Source: Paenibacillus barengoltzii NBRC 101215 (GTDB lineage Bacteria; Bacillota; Bacilli; Paenibacillales; Paenibacillaceae). Taken from it: a stretch of 64,000 bases of DNA. The notes beneath the pieces were generated by a model. The model did no database searches and was not told the DNA's origin. It saw only the letters and a program-made list of their open reading frames with translations. Positions 1 through 7,568 of the stretch are shown one piece after another (within the stretch, counting starts at the first letter, position 1; each line of letters opens with the position of its first letter). Made by a program: the position numbers and the translations under genes. The stretch lies in assembly GCF_004000745.1 (NCBI RefSeq), contig NZ_BILV01000017.1:1-64000 (forward strand), in the 5' to 3' direction.

Positions 1-112
1 GGGTAACAAAATTACGTGAGTGAACCATTATCCTTCGGTAACATTTTTATATGAGTTGACACGCGTTGGTTCCGATTCCTTGCGTTCAAAAATTTTTCAT
101 CCGTCCCCCCCC

Positions 113-140
113 TTTACAGCTTCGCCTAAAAGTGTATAAT
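113..140 (+). promoter_or_regulatory. Sigma-A promoter for the tRNA-Pro gene
   Basis: A TTTACA -35 box (113-118) and a perfect TATAAT -10 box (135-140) are separated by 16 bp. They lie about 38 bp upstream of the tRNA 5' end, the position expected for a single tRNA transcript. No open reading frame intervenes. Confidence 0.65.
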
Positions 141-178
141 GTATTAATGTTTCCCCCCAAAATTAATAATATTGCTGA

Positions 179-252
179 CGAGACGTGGCTCAGCTTGGTA
201 GAGCGCTTGCTTCGGGAGCAAGAGGTCGCAGGTTCAAATCCTGTCGTCTCGA
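179..252 (+). tRNA. tRNA-Pro (anticodon CGG)
   Basis: The sequence folds as a full cloverleaf. The acceptor stem CGAGACG (179-185) pairs with CGTCTCG (245-251), followed by discriminator A252. The D arm is of the GCTCAG...GAGC type, the anticodon stem is CTTGC/GCAAG with the 7-nt loop TTCGGGA, and the T arm contains TTCAAAT. Loop positions 34-36 read CGG with G37, decoding the proline codon CCG. A C1-G72 first pair is typical of bacterial tRNA-Pro. The CCA end is not encoded. Confidence 0.95.
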
Positions 253-268
253 TTCTTATGACACCAAT

Positions 269-296
269 ATCGCGGTCTTAGGCCGCGATTTTTTAT
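269..296 (+). terminator. Rho-independent terminator after tRNA-Pro
   Basis: A 9-bp stem (269-277 with 281-289, one T-G pair) has a TTA loop and is followed at once by a run of six T residues. It sits 17 bp after the tRNA and touches the 3' end of the convergent small gene. Confidence 0.85.
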
Positions 297-691
297 TGCC
301 CTTTTAAGGCTGAAAGATCATGTACCAACTTCATGCACATCCACTGAACGGTGAAGTTACTTAAACTGACCCCATCCTCGCTTTCTAAAACAACTCTCAG
401 AAGCTGCCCCGCATTGATCTTCTGCCAAGGAGTTGTAAATGTCGCATTTCTATGATGATTCCTGTAGTCTTCGTGCATCTTCTTCTCATCTTCATTAAAG
501 AGGCCCTTAAGAACTTCCGGATGATCCACTTCAAAGCAAGCCACAATCCGATCAAATTTAACCTGAGCGTCGTTTCTAAGTTCCTCAAAGTTCGAAACGG
601 GGATCTTCTTGGCTGAGTAGGTTTGAATAAGGAAATTCTCAACTTCTTGAAGAGAAGAATTTGTGGATTGATTTGGGGGGAGTTTGTTCAT
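293..691 (-). CDS. Hypothetical protein, 132 aa
   Basis: I do not recognise this family. The protein is soluble, charged and probably mostly helical, with no signal peptide or membrane segment; a short hydrophobic stretch near residues 95-125 (LLRVVLES, NFTVQWMCMKL) could be a core helix. A GGAG ribosome site 9 nt before the ATG supports the start. It is convergent with the tRNA gene and ends right at the tRNA terminator. Codon usage and the ribosome site make it likely to be a real gene. No function can be assigned from sequence or neighbours. Confidence 0.6.
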   Translation of the reverse strand: MNKLPPNQSTNSSLQEVENFLIQTYSAKKIPVSNFEELRNDAQVKFDRIVACFEVDHPEVLKGLFNEDEKKMHEDYRNHHRNATFTTPWQKINAGQLLRVVLESEDGVSLSNFTVQWMCMKLVHDLSALKGQ

Positions 692-789
692 AGAGATCGG
701 CTCCTTAACCAGAATTCAAAAAAAAAATGCTCTCCAGCGATGTTCCAAGTATACTATATGTTAAGAAGTACCCATTAGGAGGGATTCCA

Positions 790-975
790 GTGAATATGTG
801 GGAGAAACAAGAGAAAGATCAGCTTAAAGAGTATCAACGCAAGCCTTTCATCAATTTGGCGGATTCGATGAATCGTGCGGAAATCGGAGATTGGAACGCT
901 TTAGCAAAAGGCGGTGTTTGGACCACCCTCGTCATCCTCGTCGGACTCCTTCTCTTCTTCTCCTTTAGATTCTAA
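790..975 (+). CDS. Small C-terminally anchored membrane protein, 61 aa (possibly DUF6366-like)
   Basis: A GTG start at 790 has an AGGAGGG ribosome site 6 nt upstream. The upstream ATG at 727 has no ribosome site, so I take the short form; ATG 796 is an alternative. The protein has a charged N-terminal half (EKQEKDQLKEYQRKP), a conserved-looking NLADSMNRAEIGD segment and one C-terminal membrane helix of about 20 residues ending FFSFRF. This layout resembles the short Bacillales DUF6366 proteins (N-DS-NRA motif then a single C-terminal helix), recalled rather than searched. Role unknown. Confidence 0.6.
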   Translation: MNMWEKQEKDQLKEYQRKPFINLADSMNRAEIGDWNALAKGGVWTTLVILVGLLLFFSFRF

Positions 976-995
976 CAGCATTCGCACTGATTTTA

Positions 996-1412
996 TCAGT
1001 TCCATCCTGCTTCGGCCTTCCAATTCTTCAGAAATGCTTCGGCTTTTTGCGGATCGACCTTGAGCAAGGTCCGATACTCCAGCATTTTGCGTAGAGTGTC
1101 CAGCATTTGATCGTACTCTTTCTTTTTGCCCTCAATCTCCTTCATCTTGCTTCGGATCCATTCGATGGTTTGTTCGTTCGTGCTCGTATGGGCATCGTGC
1201 TCCTGCAGCACATCCTTCAATTCAGCCAGCGAACAGCCGATAGATTGGAATTTCTTAATCATCCTCAAGCGCTCGATCGCTTCTTCTGAATAATTGCGGT
1301 AATTGTTGCTTTCCCGCTGAACATGCCGCTCATCCAGCAACCCTTCCTTTTCATAGAAGCGGATCGTATGAATCGTCAAACCCATTTTGTCGGCGAGTTC
1401 CTGAATTTTCAT
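996..1412 (-). CDS. MerR-family transcriptional regulator
   Basis: The N-terminal winged helix-turn-helix (residues 1-70) is classic MerR: MKIQELADKMGLTIHTIRFY, then YEKEGLL and a YRNYSEEAIERLR wing. A long dimerisation helix follows (about residues 75-115). The short C-terminal tail has no clustered cysteines, so this is not a metal sensor of the MerR/CueR kind; it is closer to small-molecule or redox-type MerR proteins that control a neighbouring oxidoreductase. The start ATG has AAAGGAG 9 nt upstream. The gene is divergent from an NAD-binding oxidoreductase, and the shared intergenic region carries a MerR-style promoter. Control of that gene is inferred. Confidence 0.92.
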   Translation of the reverse strand: MKIQELADKMGLTIHTIRFYEKEGLLDERHVQRESNNYRNYSEEAIERLRMIKKFQSIGCSLAELKDVLQEHDAHTSTNEQTIEWIRSKMKEIEGKKKEYDQMLDTLRKMLEYRTLLKVDPQKAEAFLKNWKAEAGWN

Positions 1413-1434
1413 CTACTTTTTCTCCTTTGGCCGC

Positions 1435-1465
1435 TTGCCCTAGAGTTCACTCTATAGTTTATGCT
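1435..1465 (+). promoter_or_regulatory. MerR-type promoter/operator for the divergent oxidoreductase
   Basis: A -35 box TTGCCC (1435-1440) and a -10 box TATGCT (1460-1465) are separated by 19 bp, the over-long spacing typical of MerR-activated promoters. The spacer starts with a perfect palindrome, TAGAGT-TC-ACTCTA (1441-1454), in the position where MerR dimers bind. The promoter reads toward the oxidoreductase and abuts the merR gene start. Confidence 0.75.
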
Positions 1466-1507
1466 ATACCTGTTTCAGCAGTCAAATTGTGAAGGAGGAA
1501 CTTGAGG

Positions 1508-2353
1508 ATGCATGTTTTTGTTACAGGTGCCACCGGGTATATCGGCTCCGCGGTCGTACGGGAATTGACGGGTGCGGGACATTCTGTGACGGGTCTTTGT
1601 CGATCGGAAAAGAAAGCCGCAACACTACAGTCGCTGGGTGCAAAAGCGGTTTATGGAACACTCGAAGATCTCGATACACTGCGCGCTGCCGCGGAGACGG
1701 CGGACGGCGTCATTCATCTGGCGTTCACAAATGATTTTTCCGATTTTGAGGGCGCGCTGGCTCTCGATTTACGTGCCGTCGAAGCCATAGGAGCCGCGCT
1801 CGAAGGCTCAGGCAAGCCGTTCATTACGACAGCTCACGCCAATGGGCATACCGTCGATCAGGCGGTGCTTGCCATGGCGGATCGAGGAGTTCGATCGTCC
1901 GTTGTGACACTTGCACCATCTGTCCACGGTGAAGGCGATGGGGGATTCGTGCCCATGATGATCGATATCGCCCGGGCGAAGGGCTGCTCTGCTTATATCG
2001 GCGAAGGCACGAACCGCTGGCCAGCCATTCATCGCCTGGATGCAGCGGTTCTGTACCGTCGGGCGTTGGAATCCGCCCCGGCAGGTTCACGCTTGCTTGG
2101 CGCCGGCGACGAAGGCATTCAGCTTCGCGAGATCGCCGCTGTCATCGGACGGCAGTTAAATGTGCCTGTGGTCAGCATCACACCGGAAGAGGCTGAAGCC
2201 CATTTCGGTTTTCTGGGTGCCATTGCGCAATACGACATCACAAGCTTGTACAACACAGCGCAAGCAAGCCCAGCGACGCGGGAGCTTCTCGGCTGGAAAC
2301 CGGTGCAACCCGGGCTGATCGCTGATCTTGAGTCAGGACACTATTTTGCATAA
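1508..2353 (+). CDS. SDR-type NAD(P)-dependent oxidoreductase/epimerase, 281 aa
   Basis: The extended/atypical SDR fold is shown by the N-terminal dinucleotide motif VTGATGYIGSAVVRE (TGxxGxxG, residues 6-20). An atypical SDR layout follows, with AIHRLDAAVLYRRALE (about residues 176-191) as commonly seen in the NAD-epimerase-like subgroup that acts on small carbonyl compounds. The substrate is unknown. ATG 1508 is preferred because AAGGAGG lies 9 nt upstream; the in-frame TTG at 1502 would be only 3 nt from it. The gene is transcribed divergently from a MerR regulator through a 19-bp-spacer promoter, which suggests induction by a reactive or toxic compound. Confidence 0.88.
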   Translation: MHVFVTGATGYIGSAVVRELTGAGHSVTGLCRSEKKAATLQSLGAKAVYGTLEDLDTLRAAAETADGVIHLAFTNDFSDFEGALALDLRAVEAIGAALEGSGKPFITTAHANGHTVDQAVLAMADRGVRSSVVTLAPSVHGEGDGGFVPMMIDIARAKGCSAYIGEGTNRWPAIHRLDAAVLYRRALESAPAGSRLLGAGDEGIQLREIAAVIGRQLNVPVVSITPEEAEAHFGFLGAIAQYDITSLYNTAQASPATRELLGWKPVQPGLIADLESGHYFA

Positions 2354-2359
2354 AAATAA

Positions 2360-2402
2360 GGATGCCCCACTAGCCCTTCACGGCTCTTGGGACATCCCTT
2401 TT
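2360..2402. terminator. Terminator between convergent genes
   Basis: An imperfect hairpin pairs GGATGCCCC (2360-2368) with GGGACATCC (2389-2397), followed by TTTT. It separates the oxidoreductase from the convergent FUSC-type gene and could act in both directions. Confidence 0.6.
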
Positions 2403-3332
2403 CTACGACATTTTAAGCTCCGCCTTCGTCTGGAAACGTCCTCGCTCCTTAATCGGAAGCGGCAAGCCCATCTTCTGCAGCTCGGCGTAAATCCAATCCG
2501 CGTGGTACTCATAGACGATTTCTATTCTGTACTGCTGTTCTGCGTTGCGGGTTCCTGCCTCAACGGAATCGCTTCGTTCAAGATCAGCCTCGACCAGCAA
2601 CTGTCGATGCTCGGCAAGCAGCTGTTGCAAAATCACCAAATGCTCATAGATGTGGCGATAGGATTCAATTTCTTTGCCGATGTGCTCCATCGATTCGCTG
2701 AGATCCCGAGTCAGATGGAATTCCTCTTTGCAGAGCTGATAATATTTCTCCAGACAAGCTAGCTCCGCACGAAAACTCTTCAAATCGACGGCTTCCCGAC
2801 ACGAAGTAATCTGCCCATATAAGTCAGCCATTCGCTTGGCGACAGATTTACGCGCCTTTTCCAAATCCGCCTCATGTTTTGGAGGAAAGACGACCAAATT
2901 GACGATCACCGCAACAGCAATCCCAACCAGGGTGTCCGTGATCCGGTTAATCCCATAAAAAATCGGACTTTCCCCCGGCTGAAGATTTAACATAATGGCT
3001 AAAAAAACGATACAGCCGATGGATATCGACTTATTCCAATTCAACAGATTGCAGACATAGATTACGACGATGACCCCTAACGCACAATATATGGCGTTCC
3101 CAGGTTCAATCATGGCGAAGCCTGCACCCACAATCGCCCCAACAAACGTCCCCATCGTCCGATGTTTCCCGGCCGTAAAGGAGTTGGCAACTGAATTTTC
3201 CATGGAAATGATCGTGGCGATCGCAGCGTAAAAAGGATATTCCAGGCGCAATAACGCTGCAACGATCACACACAAACAGATGGCTAGCCCCGTCTTGAGA
3301 TTGCGTAAACCAATCGTCCATTTCAATCTCAT
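2403..3332 (-). CDS. FUSC/aromatic acid exporter-like membrane protein
   Basis: The N-terminal half (about residues 10-155) holds five to six membrane helices with the family-typical stretch LKTGLAICLCVIVAALL, the PFYAAIATIISM segment, and RITDTLVGIAVAVIVN before NLVVFPPK. The C-terminal half (about residues 160-310) is soluble and strongly helical, probably coiled coil. This layout is that of the ArAE/FUSC-like family (aromatic acid exporter C-terminal domain type) found in Bacillales, thought to export organic acids or related solutes; the substrate here is unknown. The start is uncertain: ATG 3332 has a GGGGGGAG site only 2 nt away, while TTG 3344 has GGAG 5 nt upstream. Confidence 0.8.
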   Translation of the reverse strand: MRLKWTIGLRNLKTGLAICLCVIVAALLRLEYPFYAAIATIISMENSVANSFTAGKHRTMGTFVGAIVGAGFAMIEPGNAIYCALGVIVVIYVCNLLNWNKSISIGCIVFLAIMLNLQPGESPIFYGINRITDTLVGIAVAVIVNLVVFPPKHEADLEKARKSVAKRMADLYGQITSCREAVDLKSFRAELACLEKYYQLCKEEFHLTRDLSESMEHIGKEIESYRHIYEHLVILQQLLAEHRQLLVEADLERSDSVEAGTRNAEQQYRIEIVYEYHADWIYAELQKMGLPLPIKERGRFQTKAELKMS

Positions 3333-3499
3333 CACTCCCCCCAATCAAACTCCGACCGTATTATAGAGGATGTTTTTGTTTCGCTTCAATTTCATTAAAC
3401 ATCACAAACCAGCTATTTTTGCGATAAATCGTGACATTTTCATGAAAATTTCTTGGAAACGAGGTAAAGCAGCCAGCATAACCCATTCCAATTCAACGG

Positions 3500-3528
3500 T
3501 TGTAATTATTTGGATCCCCGTGTATAGT
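3500..3528 (+). promoter_or_regulatory. Sigma-A promoter of the thiamin operon
   Basis: TTGTAA (3500-3505) and TATAGT (3523-3528) are 17 bp apart and end 26 bp before the TPP aptamer, the usual arrangement for a riboswitch-controlled leader. Confidence 0.7.
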
Positions 3529-3554
3529 AAACATGACAAATGGATATCGATCGA

Positions 3555-3638
3555 CACTAGGGGAGCCGCAAGGCTGAGATGAATCGCAAGATTCGGACCC
3601 TTTGAACCTGAACGGGTTAAGACCTGCGTAGGGAAGTG
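3555..3638 (+). promoter_or_regulatory. TPP riboswitch (THI element)
   Basis: The conserved aptamer cores are all present in order: GGGGAGCC and GGCTGAGA (P2/J2-3), ACCCTTTGAACCTGA (pyrophosphate/pyrimidine sensor helices) and CCTGCGTAGGGAA. CACT (3555-3558) pairs with AGTG (3635-3638) to close P1. The aptamer binds thiamin pyrophosphate. The hairpin at 3704-3732 lies between it and tenI, so control is most likely by transcription termination when TPP is bound. Confidence 0.95.
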
Positions 3639-3703
3639 GAGCGTAAAGCATGTATGAACCAGAACATAAGTCTATTTAGGCTTATTCCTTCTGTTGCTGA
3701 ACT

Positions 3704-3732
3704 AGCCCCCTCCTTGCGGAGGGGGCTTTTTT
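3704..3732 (+). terminator. Riboswitch-linked intrinsic terminator
   Basis: A perfect 10-bp stem (AGCCCCCTCC 3704-3713 with GGAGGGGGCT 3718-3727) with a TTGC loop is followed by six T residues. It lies in the leader between the TPP aptamer and the first gene, so it is the likely expression platform. Confidence 0.88.
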
Positions 3733-3764
3733 GCATTGCATATCGAACCTCAGAGGGGATGAAT

Positions 3765-4409
3765 ATGACGAGCCAAAAAATAATGCTGAACACACCCGAA
3801 CTGCATCTGATCTCCATCTCTCCTATCCACGTTTCCGAACTGCTTAGGGTGTCCCTCAGCGCCCTGCCCTACCTGGATTACATCCATGTACGGGATAAGC
3901 AGCTCACGGCGAAAGGTCAGCTGGAGGTCATTCAACAGATGCTGGAAGCCGGCATTCCGCTGTCCCAAATTGTCGTGAACGACCGCCTGGACGTCGCCTT
4001 GGCTGCTCGGGCCATGAATGTCCACTTAGCCGGCCACAGTCTTCCAGTGGATGCCGCTCGTCCGTTAGCCACTGGGATGCGCTTGGGCAGGTCGGTTCAT
4101 TCGGCGGAAGAAGCGATGCAAGCCGCCGCAGATGGAGCGGATTATTGCCTGTTCGGTCATGTATACGATACGTTCAGCAAACCTGGACTTCCCGGCAGAG
4201 GACTGGCAGCACTCACGGCAACGGCTCAAGCTTGCCCGGTTCCGGTGATCGCCATAGGAGGCATCCGTCCGGACCATGCGGGAGAGGTCATCCGCTGCGG
4301 CGCCCAAGGGGTTGCCGTCATGACAAGCCTGTTCCATGCACCAGACCCGGCGGAAGAGGCCCAAGCATATCGCAAGGCAATGCAGGCAGCTTGGCTGGAA
4401 AGGAGGTGA
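3765..4409 (+). CDS. tenI: Thiazole tautomerase TenI
   Basis: A TIM-barrel protein of the ThiE/TenI family. The FGHVYDTFSKPGLPGRG segment (about residues 131-147) carries the TenI-type histidine and KxGxxxRG phosphate loop, and VIAIGGI (about residues 163-169) forms the second phosphate-binding loop. TenI aromatises the thiazole made by ThiG; true ThiE has a different motif in this place. The start is ATG 3765, 6 nt after AGAGGGG. Longer readings would run back through the terminator hairpin. It is first in the TPP-controlled operon, and its stop overlaps the ribosome site of thiS. Confidence 0.88.
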   Translation: MTSQKIMLNTPELHLISISPIHVSELLRVSLSALPYLDYIHVRDKQLTAKGQLEVIQQMLEAGIPLSQIVVNDRLDVALAARAMNVHLAGHSLPVDAARPLATGMRLGRSVHSAEEAMQAAADGADYCLFGHVYDTFSKPGLPGRGLAALTATAQACPVPVIAIGGIRPDHAGEVIRCGAQGVAVMTSLFHAPDPAEEAQAYRKAMQAAWLERR

Positions 4410-4414
4410 ACCCC

Positions 4415-4618
4415 GTGCAGGTTCGTCTGAATGGGAAAGAGACGACGATCAACGAAAGCTGTGTCACACTGGCCGATTTATTAGCAGAGCCCCCATGGAA
4501 GGACCGAAAGCTGTTGGTTGAACTAAACGGTACAGTTGTACGAAAGGAAGACTATGACGTGACCCCGTTATCGGATGGGGATCGTATTGAGCTAGTCCAT
4601 TTTGTTGGGGGAGGTTGA
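4415..4618 (+). CDS. thiS: Sulfur carrier protein ThiS
   Basis: A 67-residue ubiquitin-like beta-grasp protein ending VHFVGGG. The C-terminal Gly-Gly is the residue pair that is adenylated and thiocarboxylated to supply sulfur to ThiG. The N-terminal strand [11 protein letters not shown] and the [14 protein letters not shown] tail are typical. The GTG start at 4415 has GGAGG 8 nt upstream, and that ribosome site overlaps the tenI stop codon, so translation is coupled. ThiF, which activates ThiS, is not in the window. Confidence 0.92.
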   Translation: MQVRLNGKETTINESCVTLADLLAEPPWKDRKLLVELNGTVVRKEDYDVTPLSDGDRIELVHFVGGG

Positions 4619-4622
4619 TCCT

Positions 4623-5402
4623 ATGCAGGACTTATTCCATATTGGCGGCAAGGCGTTGTCCAGCCGTCTCTTTATCGGTACTGGCAAATATAACCGCAAC
4701 ACCTTAATTCCCGAAGTGATCGAACGTTCAGGAGCAGAAGTCATCACGGTCGCTTTAAGAAGAGTGAATCCCGATTGGGAGGAGGAAAATCTGCTGCATC
4801 ATATTCCTCCACATATGACGCTGCTGCCGAACACTTCCGGTGCCCGCAACGCAGAAGAAGCAATCCGCATCGCAAGGCTGGCCAGAGCGGCGGATATGGG
4901 CAATTGGATTAAACTGGAGGTCATTCAGGATCAACGTTATCTGCTGCCAGACAACGTGGAAACCATTAAAGCAACCGAGGTACTGGCCGCAGAAGGCTTC
5001 GTAGTCCTTCCTTATATGAGCCCGGATCTATCGGCCGCGCTCCGGTTAAGGGATGCTGGAGCCGCTGCCGTCATGCCGCTCGGTTCACCGATTGGCAGCA
5101 ACCGCGGCCTGCGGACGAAGGAATTGATTCAGATCCTGATCGAGGAATCAGGCCTGCCGGTGATCGTAGACGCCGGGATCGGCAAGCCGTCAGAGGCAGC
5201 GGAAGCGATGGAAATGGGCGCAGCGGCTGTCCTCTTAAATACGGCGATTGCAACCGCCCGCGATCCGCTGGGCATGGCTGAAGCGTTCCGCGCAGCCGTT
5301 ATAGCCGGCAGATTAGCCCATCTGGCCGGGCTGGGACCGGTGGAGCAAAACGCGGTAGCCTCTTCCCCGCTAACCGGATTTCTGGATGAAGTGGAGGCCT
5401 AA
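4623..5402 (+). CDS. thiG: Thiazole synthase ThiG
   Basis: A 259-residue TIM barrel that condenses 1-deoxy-xylulose 5-phosphate, dehydroglycine and ThiS-thiocarboxylate to the thiazole. Visible motifs are LFIGTGKY (about residues 16-23), [19 protein letters not shown] (Schiff-base lysine region, about residue 99), [13 protein letters not shown] and [19 protein letters not shown] (phosphate-binding loops). The start is ATG 4623, 8 nt after GGAGG. It lies between thiS and thiH with short gaps, as expected for a ThiG-ThiH complex. Confidence 0.96.
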   Translation: MQDLFHIGGKALSSRLFIGTGKYNRNTLIPEVIERSGAEVITVALRRVNPDWEEENLLHHIPPHMTLLPNTSGARNAEEAIRIARLARAADMGNWIKLEVIQDQRYLLPDNVETIKATEVLAAEGFVVLPYMSPDLSAALRLRDAGAAAVMPLGSPIGSNRGLRTKELIQILIEESGLPVIVDAGIGKPSEAAEAMEMGAAAVLLNTAIATARDPLGMAEAFRAAVIAGRLAHLAGLGPVEQNAVASSPLTGFLDEVEA

Positions 5403-5405
5403 GGG

Positions 5406-6521
5406 ATGAGCTTCTATGACAAAATCCAATCCTGGGAAGGCTTCCCCTTTCCACAGCGGCTTCAAGGTTACAGCGATGCAGATGTAAGGCGGGCGCTTAG
5501 CAGGCCTAAGCTTGATGCGGAGGATCTGTTAGCCTTGCTGTCACCAGCGGCTGATCGACATTTGGAGGAGATGGCCCAACGGGCACAGCAGATCACCCAA
5601 AGCCAGTTCGGGAACGTAATCCAATTGTTTACCCCGATGTATGTGTCCGATTATTGTGTGAACCACTGTGAGTATTGCAGCTTTAGTTCGATCTATGATT
5701 TTCCGCGAAAAAAATTAGACATGCAAGAGGTCGAACGGGAAGCTGAAGCGATTGCGGCAACCGGGATCCGTCATATCCTGCTGTTAACCGGTGAATCCCG
5801 CAAAGATTCCCCGGTCGAATACTTAAGAGACTGCGTGAAGGTGCTGCGCAATTATTTTTCATCCATCGGCATTGAGGTGAACCCGCTGTCTGTCTCCGAA
5901 TATCAGGAGCTAGCTGCGGCAGGCGTAGACAGCCTGACGGTATTCCAAGAGGTCTACCACCGGGAAACCTATGCCAAGCTCCATATCAAAGGCCCCAAGC
6001 GCAATTATCGAAATCGGCTGGATGCCCCGGAACGCGGATGTGCTGCAGGTTACCGGGCCGTGAATATCGGGGCATTACTTGGCTTGTACGATTGGAGACA
6101 GGAAGCCTTCTTTGCCGCCATGCACGCAGATTATTTGCAAACCAAGTATCCAGGTTGTGAGATCAGCTTATCGATTCCGCGCTTCCGCCCTTTTCTCGGA
6201 GATTACGAACCGGATGCCCAGGTGTCCGATCGGGCTTTGGTACAGGTGATGCTCGCCTACCGTCTCTTTCTGCCGCGGGCCGGGATCACCTTATCCAGCC
6301 GGGAGCCTGCCCGGTTACGTGACAGACTGGTTCACCTTGGGGTGACCAAGATGTCAGCTGGTGTATCCACGGCCGTTGGGGGCCACTCCAAAGGGGGCGG
6401 CACCCCGCAATTTGAAATTTCCGATGAGCGCAGCGTGGCTGAGATTCGGGAAATGCTCTATCATAACGGGCTGCAGCCCGTGTTTAAAGACTGGGATATC
6501 TTAGTCCCCATTGAAGGCTAA
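5406..6521 (+). CDS. thiH: 2-iminoacetate synthase ThiH (radical SAM)
   Basis: A radical SAM enzyme that cleaves tyrosine to p-cresol and dehydroglycine for ThiG. The [4Fe-4S] motif CVNHCEYCSF (Cx3Cx2C) lies near residues 81-90, followed by LLTGESRKDSP (GE motif) and the biotin/ThiH-type C-terminal domain. At 371 residues it is the usual length. The start is 3 nt after the thiG stop, within the operon. Presence of ThiH instead of the oxygen-dependent glycine oxidase ThiO means the pathway does not need O2, although the enzyme itself is oxygen-sensitive. Confidence 0.95.
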   Translation: MSFYDKIQSWEGFPFPQRLQGYSDADVRRALSRPKLDAEDLLALLSPAADRHLEEMAQRAQQITQSQFGNVIQLFTPMYVSDYCVNHCEYCSFSSIYDFPRKKLDMQEVEREAEAIAATGIRHILLLTGESRKDSPVEYLRDCVKVLRNYFSSIGIEVNPLSVSEYQELAAAGVDSLTVFQEVYHRETYAKLHIKGPKRNYRNRLDAPERGCAAGYRAVNIGALLGLYDWRQEAFFAAMHADYLQTKYPGCEISLSIPRFRPFLGDYEPDAQVSDRALVQVMLAYRLFLPRAGITLSSREPARLRDRLVHLGVTKMSAGVSTAVGGHSKGGGTPQFEISDERSVAEIREMLYHNGLQPVFKDWDILVPIEG

Positions 6522-6535
6522 GGTGAACATCAATC

Positions 6536-6575
6536 GAGCCGGACCCTCCCTAATATCCAGGGAAATGTCCGGCTC
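6536..6575. terminator. Hairpin at the end of the thiamin operon
   Basis: A perfect 9-bp stem (GAGCCGGAC 6536-6544 with GTCCGGCTC 6567-6575) with an inner CCCT/AGGG pairing lies between thiH and the convergent HTH gene. There is no T tract, so it may be a bidirectional block or RNA-stabilising hairpin rather than a strict terminator. Confidence 0.5.
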
Positions 6576-6589
6576 ATCTACTTATCCTA

Positions 6590-7381
6590 TCAATGGAATA
6601 ATGAAACGATCCATTCTGTCAGCGGTTTCCACATCTTTGGGTATTCCTGGTTGATCAAAGCCCTCACCTGTTCGGCCTGAACGTGGGTCAATTCGCCGTC
6701 TGGGATCGCCATTGAATAAGTTCCGCGTACAGCATCACCAATGGCGATGTGCCCGCTGGCATAACCTCCGACGGCAATCCTCGATGCGATCGCTAGGCCG
6801 CCAAAGGAATACACGCCCACGGCGAATCCGCCAAAAGCCAACACACCAACAGCGGCCCCTCCAGCTGCGATGAAACCGGCCGCAAAGCCGCCCAACGCTA
6901 GAATCAAGGCTAAGGCAATCGCAGCCAGACTTATCACCCCCGCCGCCAACACACCCAGACTTAAACCGCCAAGCGCAATGAGCCCCAGGGAGACAGCGCC
7001 GATGGAAATATTGCCGATCGCGATGATCCCTTTGGCGACGTACATCCCGCGCCCCACATTGATGTGCAGGAGCGGTACGCCAAACCAGGTTCTTTCACTT
7101 TTATATTCATAGTGATATCGATAGCGGAACATCGCCGATCCATTTGATTCCGGAGAAAGCTCCCTTTTTTCCGTTGGCACTCCCCGGACCAAATGATCCA
7201 TGCTAACCTCAAACAATTCGCATAATGCGATCAGTTTATCCGTTTCCGGGTATGACTGACCCGACTCCCACTTCGAAACCGCTTGGCGTGATACGCCGAT
7301 CGCTTCCGCCAGTTTTTCCTGGGACATTCCTTTTTGTCTCCGATAGTTCTGCAGCTTATCTGCAAAATCCATATTCTTCAT
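6590..7381 (-). CDS. XRE-type HTH protein fused to a glycine-rich membrane repeat domain
   Basis: Residues about 5-60 are a Cro/C1-type helix-turn-helix (LQNYRRQKGMSQEKLAEAIG, then VSRQAVSKWESGQSYPETDK), so it should bind DNA. Residues about 110-225 are an unbroken hydrophobic glycine/alanine-rich tract with a repeating pattern of about 8 residues (IAIGNISIGAVSLGLIALGG and onward), likely membrane embedded. A short hydrophilic C-terminus follows. Such HTH/Gly-repeat fusions recur in Firmicutes without a known role; a membrane-tethered regulator is my inference. The ATG at 7381 is preceded by a GGGGTG site. It converges on thiH. Confidence 0.78.
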   Translation of the reverse strand: MKNMDFADKLQNYRRQKGMSQEKLAEAIGVSRQAVSKWESGQSYPETDKLIALCELFEVSMDHLVRGVPTEKRELSPESNGSAMFRYRYHYEYKSERTWFGVPLLHINVGRGMYVAKGIIAIGNISIGAVSLGLIALGGLSLGVLAAGVISLAAIALALILALGGFAAGFIAAGGAAVGVLAFGGFAVGVYSFGGLAIASRIAVGGYASGHIAIGDAVRGTYSMAIPDGELTHVQAEQVRALINQEYPKMWKPLTEWIVSLFH

Positions 7382-7568
7382 CACCCCGCCTCCATCATAG
7401 CTGCTCCTCCGTCACCGATCGACCAAGCGAAGTTGGCAATCTGTCAACTACAGGTTGCGAATCGCTAAATACCAGCTTTATTGCTCGGGAAATAGTCGAT
7501 TTTCCTAAGTATAAACGAGCCGGGAAATCGGTTCCGTGATATTTTCAGCAGCTATGGAGAACAGGAAG

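Noticed and set aside
3370-3582. 70-aa frame upstream of the thiamin operon
   Set aside because: It has no ribosome site and runs over the promoter and the riboswitch.
3636-3764. N-terminal extension of tenI back into the riboswitch leader
   Set aside because: It would translate through the terminator hairpin; ATG 3765 has its own ribosome site and fits TenI length.
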